The notes: generated by a model from the letters alone, not told the origin. A stretch of 64,000 nt of DNA from Oscillospiraceae bacterium (GCA_009777775.1 WRLE01000007.1:1-64000); one strand, 5' to 3'. Counted from the stretch's first letter, positions 1 through 8,960 are shown. Translations and numbers: made by a program.

Positions 1-453
1 ATCACCGATAAGCGGAATTGCCGGGATGAGTTTTCTTGAATAATCAAGCTCATTCAATCTGACCGCACATATTGTAAAGCCGCGTCGTTGATAGAAACGA
101 AAAGCATGGCAGTTGTCATTAGTTGTTGTCAGATAAACCCGCTTACAATATTCGTCATTAGCAATTTTAGTTACGGCATCTATTAACGCGGTACCTACTC
201 CTATATTTTGCATAATAGATTCAATAGCCATAATTTCACATTCGTTATTTGAAAAACGGTAATAGCAATACCCGAGTATTTCTCGTTCTTCCGAAAGCGC
301 AATTAGACAAGGTAAATCACGCAAATCAAACACTTCACGATGTACGGCTATTTTCATTTCATACAAAATACCTTCGCTCTCACCGCTATAAGTTTCAACT
401 ACTATCCGCTCAACTTTTTCCTTATATTCATCTGTAAGTGAAATAATCTCCAT
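1..453 (-). CDS. GNAT-family N-acetyltransferase, 3' end outside window
   Basis: I translated this from the raw sequence: an open frame of 151 codons runs from ATG at 453 to the window edge without a stop, so the C-terminus is missing. A ribosome site (AAGGGAG, plus-strand 461-467) lies 7 nt upstream and fixes the start. The fold is recognisable from the acetyl-CoA loop QNIGVGTALI (residues 82-91, the R/Q-x-x-G-x-G motif) and from HAFRFYQRRGF (116-126), the usual end-of-domain tyrosine helix. GNAT enzymes move an acetyl group from acetyl-CoA to an amine; the substrate cannot be told. It lies immediately beside a remnant of another GNAT gene. Confidence 0.8.
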   Translation of the reverse strand, partial: MEIISLTDEYKEKVERIVVETYSGESEGILYEMKIAVHREVFDLRDLPCLIALSEEREILGYCYYRFSNNECEIMAIESIMQNIGVGTALIDAVTKIANDEYCKRVYLTTTNDNCHAFRFYQRRGFTICAVRLNELDYSRKLIPAIPLIGD

Positions 454-621
454 ATCACAGCTCCCTTGTATATAAATTTCCTTGCCCTTAATCCATAACA
501 AGATAAAATAATTAATGCTATAACTATCACAAATAAACCATAAATATAACATTAAAACACCTCACATTAATAAAACTTATTAAATGGATAAATAGCAAAA
601 AAGACATTCGGAAAGCCTAGT

Positions 622-771
622 TCAGTTTGCTTCAAGCAAGTCCATGTGTACTATATCGAGATAGCGACAATCTACATATCTTGCTTCACGGCGACACCCA
701 AACTTTGTAAATCCGACCTTCTTGTAAATACTTTCCGATCTAAGTGTCGTTTTATTATCTATGAGTGATAC
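622..771 (-). pseudogene. C-terminal remnant of a second GNAT acetyltransferase
   Basis: On the minus strand a frame ending with TGA at 622-624 encodes a tail with SESIYKKVGF followed by RREARYVDCRYLDIVHMD, the very typical C-terminal strand-helix pattern of GNAT acetyltransferases. No start or acetyl-CoA loop exists: upstream the frame runs into the 3' end of the ATPase gene at 759. It is therefore a decapitated gene, probably cut when the ATPase-bearing DNA was joined here. The exact upstream border (between about 758 and 771) is uncertain. The rest of 454-621 is AT-rich with nothing I recognise. Confidence 0.55.
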
Positions 772-1865
772 TTGCTTTCAAGAAATTCTCTAAAAAAAGG
801 TAATTCAAAAGCTACCTTTCCAATACCTATACTACCTATAATTCCATGCGTAATGAGCCTTTGACGATAAACACCTGCATACTTCGATGTAACCTTCATA
901 CGATTAGCAATATCTGACATATTGCTGTAATCATCATCGTCTAACATTGCTACTAAAAAATCGACATCTCTGTCCGATAATTCTCGAATTGTCGTTTCAT
1001 AAATCATTCTATCCAGTTCGATTTGTGCTAATTTTATACCTTCGATTGCATCATTATATGTTATACAAACATTTTCAGGATTTTGACGCCACATCTGATA
1101 TCCGATTAATTGTATAAAAAACGGAAACCCTTTTGTATTTAAAGATGCAATTTCGAGAGCTGTTGTTTCAATTTCTCTACCTGCTAGTTCAATTGTTTTC
1201 TTTAAGGAATATCGAACCTCGCTTTCATCTATTGGCTCTAAATGATGTTGAAAAGCTCGTCTCAAAAAAGAAATAGAGTCATCTCTCAAGAGACTTGATA
1301 CTTTGTGAGGTAATCCTGCCATAATTAGCGCAACATCCATGCGTTCACGTACAAAATGCTGAAAATTAACTATCAATGTTTTAAGCGCATCAATGCTAAC
1401 ACTTACTTCATCGACAGTAATCAATAGACCTACTCCCTTATTATTTAATTCCTTCAGTATTGTAGTCATTTCTGACCGCCATGTGCTTTTTTTAGTGTTT
1501 TGAGTTAATTCGCGCGAAAGACCAAAACCAGCAAAACTTATAGATGTAATACGTGATAGTATTTCTGGTGTAAGCAGTTCTACTGCTTTATCTCGTATTT
1601 GCACAAGTATTTCGTCAAGCATTTCATTATCAGCATTTACATTCAAGCTAATCCATCCATTTGATGCTGCTTCCTCAGCGATTCTAGCAAGCAGTACAGT
1701 CTTTCCCGAACCTCTAGCACCAACAAAAATGGTTGACCTATAAGGGTCTCCCGGACCATTATTAATACCTCTTAGTATTTCATCTAGCATTATTTCTCTA
1801 CCTGCTAAATGTAATGGTATGCTACCGAATGATGGAGTGAATGGATTCTTCTTAATTTCGCTCAT
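759..1865 (-). CDS. AAA/STAND-like ATPase with C-terminal winged helix
   Basis: This 368-residue protein has a Walker A loop GARGSGKT (49-56) and a Walker B strand LLITVDE (147-153), the arrangement of the AAA_16/archaeal-ATPase group of P-loop NTPases. The last 75 residues (about 290-365) look like a winged helix (SDIANRMKVTSKYAGVYRQR), suggesting DNA binding. Such solitary ATP-binding proteins are common in accessory DNA and have no firm function; regulation, conflict or transport-like roles are all possible. GGAG at plus-strand 1872-1875 precedes ATG 1865. It stands alone, with an elaborate promoter region just upstream (palindrome and six decamers), so autoregulation is a fair inference. 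A GNAT remnant abuts its 3' end. Confidence 0.7.
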   Translation of the reverse strand: MSEIKKNPFTPSFGSIPLHLAGREIMLDEILRGINNGPGDPYRSTIFVGARGSGKTVLLARIAEEAASNGWISLNVNADNEMLDEILVQIRDKAVELLTPEILSRITSISFAGFGLSRELTQNTKKSTWRSEMTTILKELNNKGVGLLITVDEVSVSIDALKTLIVNFQHFVRERMDVALIMAGLPHKVSSLLRDDSISFLRRAFQHHLEPIDESEVRYSLKKTIELAGREIETTALEIASLNTKGFPFFIQLIGYQMWRQNPENVCITYNDAIEGIKLAQIELDRMIYETTIRELSDRDVDFLVAMLDDDDYSNMSDIANRMKVTSKYAGVYRQRLITHGIIGSIGIGKVAFELPFFREFLESKYHS

Positions 1866-1890
1866 AAGCTTACTTCTCCAATTTTTTACG

Positions 1891-1950
1891 GTTTTAGAAC
1901 TTTTTAGAACTCTTTAGAACCTTTTAGAATCTTTTAGATTCCTTTAGAAT
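1891..1950 (-). repeat. Six tandem decamers in the ATPase leader
   Basis: Six consecutive 10-bp units with the plus-strand core TTTAGA (for example GTTTTAGAAC, TTTTTAGAAC, TCTTTAGAAC) lie in perfect register between the promoter and the start codon of the ATPase. The period equals about one helical turn, so each T-tract faces the same side; this would bend the DNA or allow side-by-side protein binding. It lies within the transcribed leader. Confidence 0.85.
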
Positions 1951-1986
1951 GTGGCAATTGTACCACATTCTAAACTATCGAGTCAA
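1946..1986 (-). promoter_or_regulatory. Promoter with palindromic operator for the ATPase gene
   Basis: On the minus strand TTGACT (plus 1981-1986) and TACAAT (plus 1957-1962) are spaced by 18 bp, a good sigma-A promoter. The -10 box sits in the 8-bp loop of a perfect inverted repeat with arms AGAATGTGG (1946-1954) and CCACATTCT (1963-1971). A repressor bound there would block the polymerase directly. The left arm overlaps the last decamer of the adjacent tandem array. Confidence 0.65.
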
Positions 1987-2046
1987 CATGCGACTTTTGT
2001 GTATCTTCAGTCGCTCTTTTCTTGATGATAGAATCATACTGAACAT

Positions 2047-3246
2047 TTAATCCCATAACATCACACCGCTATCAAGTCGAGCGATACAATCGAGTCTGCC
2101 GTTTTGAATAATGCTCTCACGTAGCGATGAGCGCATGAAAAGGTATTCACCCGATATATAAACATAGCTTACCGATTCACTCCAGCCAATTTCAATCTCT
2201 CCTTGCGCGTTTGGTATCATTAACTCCGGGTCTATGGTCTCTTGATATTGATAAATCTGCTGAAACGTGATGCCGACCCATTCGCCATGTGCGTTAAAAA
2301 ACTCATTAGCTTCCTCAATTAATGTTATTGTCTCTCCGGTTGTGATGTCCAGCTTGTTTATCACATGACAAGGACCATTATCGTTTACGTCTATACCCAT
2401 ATAATACAGATTTCCACCACTGTAATTGAAAAAGTCTCCGCCGCGTAAAATCAAACGGTCGTTGCTTCCGTCGAGGTTTATAAAGCGGAATTCGCCCTCG
2501 TCCACAGCCCAATAGTAAATGCCGCTATCGTCAACGGATACATTATAAACATATGTATCAACAAGGATTTTTTCTTCACCCGATTTTATATCAAACACTC
2601 CAAGCTGTGCCGCACCGAAATAAATCTTGCCATCGTAGTAGTACATGAGGCTCGCTTCTGGGAATAGCAGAGTAGTGTTACCGCCGTCCAAGTCAGCGCG
2701 ATATATATGAGATTTATTATCATCATCGCGCTTGTCGAAATACATCCCGCTTTCGGCAACATAAAGATTACTGCAATAGCCTTCAACAAGTTTCTTTTCA
2801 TCCGTGCCGTCTGTTCGAACACTATAAATCGAAAATCCGTCTCCATAATCCAAAAAGATAACCAAGCCGTCAAAGACGTTTATATTGCTCGGTTTACGGT
2901 CACTTATTTTTGTTTTTTCCAAACCATCAGGACTTGCCCGATATAACTTCCAATCATCACTCTCGCTTCTATAGTAGATAAACCCATCATCAGCACCACA
3001 TACCAAACCTCCCGCACCGATATTGCCACCCTCAAAACCGAGCCGCTCTGCTTGAATCGGAGGCGGTTCTGAAACGTTCGGTGGCTGCGAGTTGGTAGTG
3101 CTGCTATCCGTCTGCAAATTTTCCAGCTGATTAAATGGTTCACTATTCTCCGCATTGACATCAATGTCGCTATTGCTCCGACTACACCCAGTAAACAGCA
3201 CTAGTAGAATTATGATTGCAACACTATATATAATTGTCTTTTTCAT
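2047..3246 (-). CDS. Lipoprotein with DUF5050-like beta-propeller
   Basis: The 399-residue product starts with a lipoprotein signal peptide (KK, hydrophobic stretch, lipobox LFTGC with Cys 21), so it should be anchored outside the membrane. After a Pro/Ser/Asn-rich linker, repeated strands of the type DGFIYYRS, YRASPDGLEKTKIS, YSVRTDGTDEKKLV and YRADLDGGNTTLL follow. This 'x-IYY-x-x-x-DG-x-x-x-KL' pattern is the DUF5050/WD40-like beta-propeller common in clostridial surface lipoproteins. The role is unknown; ligand binding is usual for propellers. It is monocistronic. AGGT lies about 8 nt before ATG. Confidence 0.75.
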   Translation of the reverse strand: MKKTIIYSVAIIILLVLFTGCSRSNSDIDVNAENSEPFNQLENLQTDSSTTNSQPPNVSEPPPIQAERLGFEGGNIGAGGLVCGADDGFIYYRSESDDWKLYRASPDGLEKTKISDRKPSNINVFDGLVIFLDYGDGFSIYSVRTDGTDEKKLVEGYCSNLYVAESGMYFDKRDDDNKSHIYRADLDGGNTTLLFPEASLMYYYDGKIYFGAAQLGVFDIKSGEEKILVDTYVYNVSVDDSGIYYWAVDEGEFRFINLDGSNDRLILRGGDFFNYSGGNLYYMGIDVNDNGPCHVINKLDITTGETITLIEEANEFFNAHGEWVGITFQQIYQYQETIDPELMIPNAQGEIEIGWSESVSYVYISGEYLFMRSSLRESIIQNGRLDCIARLDSGVMLWD

Positions 3247-3461
3247 CTTAATTACCTATATATTTAACATTTTGTAAAAGCTAGGCTTACTTCAGGAATT
3301 GTCAACTAATTCGCACCGCAGTAGGGGGAATGAAAAATAACTACCCAATACACGCCAAACGGCAATACGCTATGTATGCGTGTGTCAATAGCTTTTTTCG
3401 TTAAAGCCGATGAATTCCAACATCTTTGTTGATTTTTGCTTTGTCCATTGCGTTCATAAAA

Positions 3462-4223
3462 TCACCTTAGCAACTCCGAAATATTTATATCTGTGTTATG
3501 ATAACGTCTGCGCTTCTTTGTTTTTTCTCCATATTGTATTGCTGCTTCGGGACACCAGCTGATGCAAGCTACGCAATGCTCGCATCGGTGCTTCCATTCG
3601 GGGCGATTGCTTACGATTTTAATATTACTCACAGGGCAGATTTTTTCACATATCCCGCAACCTGTGCATCGCTCATCAACAAAGAAATCATGATCGAGGG
3701 CTTCAATATTTTTATAAAGGTAATCTGATGAAATCGAACTTTTATGTATCATTGATTTATCAGCCAATATTTCGCCAACAATACTTTCAATTCGCTTATT
3801 CGCCCTTCGATTGTATTTTTTCGCATCATTAGCAGATAGCGGGTTGTATTTTAATATGTAATTTCTAGGCATGGTTATCCCATTACAGTAGCGTAGCTTC
3901 AATCCTTTATCAGCCAATGCTTGTTCCAATGCTACTGCACAACCATTTCCCATTCCCATAGGTGCGCCCATTGTTACTACGCCAAATAGCGAAGTGTCAG
4001 GATGTATATTCAATTCGGAAATGAATCTGCGTACGATGCGAGGCAAGTTTCCATAGTATGATGGAAATACGAAACCGATCTTTTCATCCTTACCTCCAAT
4101 TTGCTCAGTTGGAACGGATGATGCAATTGAATGGACTGTACAAACCTCCATTCTACTTGCGATGTTTTTAGCCACAAACAGCGAGTTTCCAGTGCCGGAA
4201 AAATAAAAAATCGTAGTATTCAA
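3462..4223 (-). CDS. EFR1-family ferredoxin-flavodoxin protein
   Basis: The 253-residue protein joins an N-terminal flavodoxin-like domain (FMN phosphate loop SGTGNS, residues 9-14) to two C-terminal 4Fe-4S motifs (CTGCGICEKICP and CEHCVACISWCP). That order defines the EFR1 family of 'ferrodoxins' in anaerobic Firmicutes. It probably shuttles electrons between ferredoxin-type and flavin donors; the partner is unknown and the neighbours do not help. GGAG lies 11 nt upstream of the ATG, a slightly long spacing. Downstream (3247-3461) I see no gene. Confidence 0.85.
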   Translation of the reverse strand: MNTTIFYFSGTGNSLFVAKNIASRMEVCTVHSIASSVPTEQIGGKDEKIGFVFPSYYGNLPRIVRRFISELNIHPDTSLFGVVTMGAPMGMGNGCAVALEQALADKGLKLRYCNGITMPRNYILKYNPLSANDAKKYNRRANKRIESIVGEILADKSMIHKSSISSDYLYKNIEALDHDFFVDERCTGCGICEKICPVSNIKIVSNRPEWKHRCEHCVACISWCPEAAIQYGEKTKKRRRYHNTDINISELLR

Positions 4224-4451
4224 ATCATTGCTCCTTTGCCAACTATACTCGATAATGCTATTATGTATACATCGTCTCTTCTCCTTGAACTCACACTCAT
4301 TTTTACCGCTCTTTTCATTTAGTATGGGTCATTATACCCCATTTCCCGCTATGAAACAAATGTATTTACGGTTTACTGAGACAATTTCACATACTGTTCA
4401 GTAAGTGAAGCTTCAATTTCATCATCATTATAGTGATTTATGGTGACTGCT

Positions 4452-4546
4452 ACTGGTCACGAGGTATTTCGTAGGCACTAACCGTGTCATCCTGAACGAA
4501 GTGAAGAATGACACGGTTAGTGCCTACGAAATACCCAGTTACCAGT
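4452..4546. repeat. Long near-perfect inverted repeat (28-bp arms)
   Basis: Arms 4463-4490 and 4508-4535 are exact reverse complements over 28 bp (beginning GGTATTTCGTAGGCACTAAC), with a 17-nt loop CCTGAACGAAGTGAAGA. After a short internal mismatch the pairing resumes with ACTGGT (4452-4457) and ACCAGT (4541-4546). The tip, GTGTCAT-CCTGAACGAAGTGAAG, matches the hairpin family found at 21.5-21.9 kb and 46.74 kb. It lies in the 477-bp gap 4224-4700, which holds no gene. Likely a dispersed palindromic element or MITE-like sequence; no U-run makes it a clear terminator. Confidence 0.85.
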
Positions 4547-4588
4547 AACGGTTACTTTTCAGGATCTAAGATTACAGGTACATCTGGA

Positions 4589-4617
4589 TTGACAATGGTA
4601 TATTATTCGCATATAGT
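4589..4617 (+). promoter_or_regulatory. Promoter of the MBL-rhodanese gene
   Basis: TTGACA (4589-4594) and TATAGT (4612-4617) are spaced by 17 bp, a near-consensus sigma-A promoter. Transcription would start near 4624, giving a leader of about 77 nt. Confidence 0.7.
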
Positions 4618-4700
4618 GTTGGTGTTAATGAAGTGATAAATATGGCAAGCAACAAATTGAAAGTGAATTTGATATTAACAGAGAAAGGTATAAATACTAA

Positions 4701-6077
4701 ATGCTTTTTGAACAAATTAAAACTAATGGTCTAGGTTGTTATTCCTATGTTATAGGTTGTCCGGCTTCAGGGGTTGTTGCTGTAGTCGATCCTAGGCGTG
4801 ATGTCGATATATATCTGCAAATTGCGAACGAGTACGACTTAAGCATCACCCATATATTTGAAACACATGTTCATGCAGATCACGTGAGCGGCGCACAGGA
4901 GCTCCGCGCACTAACGGGAGCAGAGATATGCATACATGAAAGCACACCTATAAATTATGAAGCAATAAAACTATCTGACGGCGACGAGTTCCATTTTGGA
5001 AACGCAATTTTGCGTGTTCTTCATACCCCTGGACATACACCGGGTTCCGTATCGTTTCTGGTAACTGATCTTGCCCGCTCGTCGCTGCCGAGTATAATTC
5101 TGACAGGCGACCTTCTTTTTGTCGGAGATATTGGCAGGCCCGATTTACCCGGAGATGAGATTCTCGACGAACAGGTCGAGAGTCTTTATAACAGCTTGTA
5201 CAAAACTTTGGGAGATCTGCCAGATTATTTGGAGGTTTATCCTGCACATGGCGAAGGCTCATTGTGCGGACAAGGTATGAGCGCCAAACCTTCATCAACC
5301 CTCGGATATGAACGCCTGACAAACCCAATGCTGCGATTTTCGGATTATAAGAGTTTTAAGCAAAGAGTTTTATCAAATCTCCCCATGCGTCCTCCGAGTT
5401 TTGAAAAAATCATAAATACTAACCTGGATGGCGCAAGCATCTCTATAAAACGAGTGGCGGAAGAACACGCTCTCTCCGCCGAAGAAGCAGTCGCAATGTA
5501 TAAAGAAGGAGCTACAATACTGGATTTGCGAAGCGCACTTTCGTTCGGAGCTGCTCATATACCAGGTAGCATCAATGTAGATTTTACCGATGGACCAAAG
5601 CTCAACTGGGTCGGTATGGCTACACCACCCTACAAACCCCTTGTGCTTGTACTGCCTTCTGACCAAGAATTTGAAGCAGTGTGCACCGAATTGCGACGAA
5701 TAGGATGTGACGATGTAAAAGGATGGCTAAAAGGCGGCTTTGACACTTGGTTGGAAAGCGGTATGGAAACAGCAAGTTTTACATATATATCTGCAACATC
5801 GTTGCTAGAACACCTTGCCGGTGACAATCCCCCGACACTTATTGATGTGCGCACTCCCGCTGAGTTCAACTCAACAAGTATTAAAGATGCAGTCCATGTT
5901 CCTATTGATCTTATAATCAGCATGGATTCGTGTACAAATGATGCAGTTACGCAAACGGTTGTTGTTTGCCAAAGCGGATTTCGCGCAGCCATTGCCGCAA
6001 GTATTCTACAGACAAAAGGCTGCAATGATCTAACTATCCTCTCCGGAGGTATGATCGCATGGGAAAATATAACCTAA
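4701..6077 (+). CDS. MBL-fold hydrolase with two rhodanese domains
   Basis: The 458-residue protein begins with a metallo-beta-lactamase domain of the glyoxalase II/persulfide-dioxygenase type: metal ligands HVHADH (56-61), HTPGHTPG, GDLLFVGD and YPAHGEG are all present. Two rhodanese domains follow. The second has an active-site loop CQSGFRAA with its Cys, able to carry persulfide sulfur. The first has no Cys at the matching place (VLPSDQEFEA), so it is probably structural. Related MBL-rhodanese proteins handle sulfane sulfur, for example oxidising glutathione or CoA persulfide; the exact substrate here is inferred only. AAAGG precedes the ATG. It is monocistronic. Confidence 0.85.
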   Translation: MLFEQIKTNGLGCYSYVIGCPASGVVAVVDPRRDVDIYLQIANEYDLSITHIFETHVHADHVSGAQELRALTGAEICIHESTPINYEAIKLSDGDEFHFGNAILRVLHTPGHTPGSVSFLVTDLARSSLPSIILTGDLLFVGDIGRPDLPGDEILDEQVESLYNSLYKTLGDLPDYLEVYPAHGEGSLCGQGMSAKPSSTLGYERLTNPMLRFSDYKSFKQRVLSNLPMRPPSFEKIINTNLDGASISIKRVAEEHALSAEEAVAMYKEGATILDLRSALSFGAAHIPGSINVDFTDGPKLNWVGMATPPYKPLVLVLPSDQEFEAVCTELRRIGCDDVKGWLKGGFDTWLESGMETASFTYISATSLLEHLAGDNPPTLIDVRTPAEFNSTSIKDAVHVPIDLIISMDSCTNDAVTQTVVVCQSGFRAAIAASILQTKGCNDLTILSGGMIAWENIT

Positions 6078-6160
6078 CATAACACAGATGGATAGGTTCG
6101 CTGTGTACCCATGAATTCGTTGGCACAGTACTATAAAGACACACTTTGAGGAGGAACAAA

Positions 6161-7843
6161 ATGGATTATAAACCATTACCGATTGGCGTAGAAAACTTTG
6201 ACGACATGATTACAAATGGCTATTATTACATTGACAAAACAATGTTTATCAAAGAACTGATTGATAAAAAAGGAACTGTCAACCTCTTTACCAGACCTCG
6301 TCGGTTCGGCAAGACGTTGAACTTGAGTATGCTGGAGTATTTTTTTGACATAACAAAGAAAGAAAGCAGCCATATATTCGATGGCCTCAATATAATGTCA
6401 GCAGGAGAAGCATACACATCAGAGATGAATCAATACCCTGTCATCAAGCTATCATTAAAATCCGCTGAACAATCAACGTTCGAAGCATCTTTTAGAAGTC
6501 TTAAAAAAGACATAATCCGTGAATTTGGTCGCAACGAGTTTATATGCGAAAGCGATTTGGTACCTGCATACAACAAAAACGCATTCAAGAAGCTTCTATA
6601 TGGTGAAGTCGATGACATTGAGTACTATGATTCCTTGAAATTACTGTCGGAATGTCTTCATGCTCATTACAACAAGAAAGTCATAGTTTTGATAGACGAG
6701 TACGATGTACCCCTTGAAAAAGCGCATGTCAATGGATACTACCCACAGATGCTTGAGTTTGTCCGATCTTTTCTACATAGCGGGTTGAAAACTAACAATG
6801 CCCTGCATTTTGCAGTGATGACCGGATGCTTAAGGGTAAGCAAAGAAAGCATATTTACAGGACTCAATAATCCGGTTGTCATATCTATCTTGTCTAGCGA
6901 ATATGGCGAGTACTTTGGCTTCACGCAAGAAGAGGTCTCCGCTGCGTTTGAATATTTTGGATTAGAAAGAAAGCTCCAGGAAGCACACGACTGGTACAAT
7001 GGCTATGTTTTTGGTAATGTAAACGTTTATAACCCCTGGAGCATCATACGATATATGCGAGATTTACGAAATGACGAAAACTGGTTCCCCCGTGCTTATT
7101 GGGCAAACACGAGTTCTAACGAAATCATACGCGAGCTTGTCGATGTTGCTGACCGCAGCATAAAAGCAGACATTGAAGCATTGATGAATGGGGGGAGTAT
7201 TACAAAACAGGTGGTGGAGGAAGTCACCTATAGTGAGATATTGGGAAAATCTGATAATGTGTGGAGTTTTTTACTATTCACAGGCTACCTAAAAAAGATT
7301 GGCGAGGATTTTATTGAAAGCAAGATACATGTTAAGTTAGAAATACCGAACATCGAAGTTCAAACAATATATAGGGATAAAATATCGGAATGGTTTTCGG
7401 ATAGAGTCAGAAGCACTGATTTATCTGCCATTTATTCAGCGATTATTGATGGCGATGCAAAAAAGCTCACAGAGGAGCTTTCAACAATGCTTGCTGATAC
7501 TATAAGTTACCACGACAGTCACGAGAGTTTTTATCATGGTTTTTTGATTGGTGTTTTGGCTTCGATGAAAGACTACTTGGTAAAATCCAACCGCGAATCA
7601 GGAAGCGGTCGGGGCGATATATTCATCATCCCTGACCTGTTGGAAAAAAAAGCTGTCATCATGGAGCTAAAAGTCGCCGATAAAGCATCTGACATGGAAA
7701 GAGAAAGCATATCAGCATTAAAGCAAATTGACGAAAAAGGCTACATAGACGAACTGGAGCAGATTGGCTATAAAAATATTTTGAAATATGGCATCTCTTT
7801 TTACCGCAAAAACTGCTTGGTTACAGTAGTCGATATGCAGTAA
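6161..7843 (+). CDS. AAA-ATPase-like protein with PD-(D/E)XK nuclease-like tail
   Basis: I start at ATG 6161 because GAGGAGG (6148-6154) sits 6 nt upstream; a TTG at 6146 overlaps that ribosome site and is unlikely. The 560-residue protein has the typical opening PLPIGVENF, a Walker A variant RPRRFGKT, a Walker B strand VIVLIDEYD, and near its C-terminus GRGDIFIIP with VIMELKV, the D...ExK core of the PDDEXK_9 nuclease-like domain. This is the AAA-ATPase-like (PF09820)/PDDEXK_9 (PF08011) family, which is strongly expanded in gut Bacteroides and Firmicutes as single genes. Function is not established; a selfish or defensive role is often proposed. It stands alone. Confidence 0.85.
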   Translation: MDYKPLPIGVENFDDMITNGYYYIDKTMFIKELIDKKGTVNLFTRPRRFGKTLNLSMLEYFFDITKKESSHIFDGLNIMSAGEAYTSEMNQYPVIKLSLKSAEQSTFEASFRSLKKDIIREFGRNEFICESDLVPAYNKNAFKKLLYGEVDDIEYYDSLKLLSECLHAHYNKKVIVLIDEYDVPLEKAHVNGYYPQMLEFVRSFLHSGLKTNNALHFAVMTGCLRVSKESIFTGLNNPVVISILSSEYGEYFGFTQEEVSAAFEYFGLERKLQEAHDWYNGYVFGNVNVYNPWSIIRYMRDLRNDENWFPRAYWANTSSNEIIRELVDVADRSIKADIEALMNGGSITKQVVEEVTYSEILGKSDNVWSFLLFTGYLKKIGEDFIESKIHVKLEIPNIEVQTIYRDKISEWFSDRVRSTDLSAIYSAIIDGDAKKLTEELSTMLADTISYHDSHESFYHGFLIGVLASMKDYLVKSNRESGSGRGDIFIIPDLLEKKAVIMELKVADKASDMERESISALKQIDEKGYIDELEQIGYKNILKYGISFYRKNCLVTVVDMQ

Positions 7844-8009
7844 GCACCAGATTGTGTTCTATCATATTATATTTTCGATGTTTCTACTTTGTTACACTAA
7901 TATACCTATTGTCAATACATAAGGTATATTTTGTGTTTTTATTGCTTTTCCGTTTAATTTTATATAATATAGCGATGTACAATATAATCAAGGAAATGAG
8001 GTACTTACT

Positions 8010-8960
8010 ATGCTCATCAGATGGGCCAGTGATGGCGATCTTCCTAGGTGGTTTGAGATTGCCACCGAATTATCGACAATAATGCGACATCCTGGCGATA
8101 TGGGTGCAGACCCTGAGTTCATGGAATATGCCAAAAGCAAGGCGAGCAAATACGAAGCTCTCACCGCTGTGGACTACATGAGCGGAGCGAATATGGGCTT
8201 CATCGGTTTTTCCAAATCAAACAACCGCATAACATGGCTTGGTGTGTCGGAAAAGCATCGCAATAAAGGAGCCGGAAGCCAATTGCTAATGACAGCATTG
8301 CGACAGCTTGACCACACTCAACCCATTACGGTTGAAACATACCCAGACGAATATGAACCGGGAGCTCCTGCTAAAAGGCTTTACCGCAGATTCGGTTTTG
8401 TGGAAACAGAATCAAATTTGCTGCTGCCTCATTTTTACGGTGAAATTGTTTGTCGAATGACTGCTGATTTGTCCGATGAAAAACGAGGAGGCAGTTTCCA
8501 CTACCGTTATGCGGAGTTTATAAAAGAAGCAGAAATAGAAAACTGCCCCGTATGCAATCACGAAGCAGCTCCCGATGATCAAATTGATATTGTGGTCAAC
8601 GATAATGTATATATTTGTGGAGAATACCCTGGTCAGGGACGTTTATTCGGGAAGCTTTATGTCATGCCAAGGGAGCATTACTTTCACTTTGAAGATATGC
8701 CGCAAGAAGCCGCAGCAGATTTTATGAACGAAGTCCAACGCGTGGGTAAGGCACTTCGGGAAGTTACAGGTGCTGTGAAAATCAATTTTGAAATGCATTC
8801 CAACTCCGGAGCTCATTTGCATATTCATTTATTCCCACGTTATCTCAACGATGATTTTCCAAGCGCACCAATCGATTATCGAGAGCAGGAACCGGCTCCA
8901 TATGAGAGTTATGAGGAATACCTGTGGTTCATTGAACGTATGCGAGATGAGCTTATATGA
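8010..8960 (+). CDS. GNAT acetyltransferase-HIT hydrolase fusion
   Basis: This 316-residue protein joins two enzymes. Residues 1-150 are a GNAT domain (ITWLGVSEKHRNKGAGSQLL with the acetyl-CoA loop, then KRLYRRFGFVE). Residues 160-316 are a HIT domain with the nucleotide-binding histidine triad HLHIHLF and the preceding MHSNSGAH. HIT proteins hydrolyse or transfer nucleotidyl groups. A CPVC pair at the start of the HIT half may bind zinc. The fusion suggests a linked acetylation and nucleotide-hydrolysis task, possibly detoxification or salvage, but this is inference. GAGGT upstream, and a TATAAT at 7963-7968 may be the -10 box. The next gene follows within 52 nt, so both may be cotranscribed. 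Confidence 0.85.
   Translation: MLIRWASDGDLPRWFEIATELSTIMRHPGDMGADPEFMEYAKSKASKYEALTAVDYMSGANMGFIGFSKSNNRITWLGVSEKHRNKGAGSQLLMTALRQLDHTQPITVETYPDEYEPGAPAKRLYRRFGFVETESNLLLPHFYGEIVCRMTADLSDEKRGGSFHYRYAEFIKEAEIENCPVCNHEAAPDDQIDIVVNDNVYICGEYPGQGRLFGKLYVMPREHYFHFEDMPQEAAADFMNEVQRVGKALREVTGAVKINFEMHSNSGAHLHIHLFPRYLNDDFPSAPIDYREQEPAPYESYEEYLWFIERMRDELI

Noticed and set aside
249-437. Plus-strand gene of 62 codons
   Set aside because: It lies antisense to the GNAT gene translated on the minus strand and has no ribosome site or homology.
3400-3461. Short minus-strand peptide gene MNAMDKAKINKDVG before the EFR1 gene end
   Set aside because: It has a weak GGTG and 18 codons only; no similarity that I can name.
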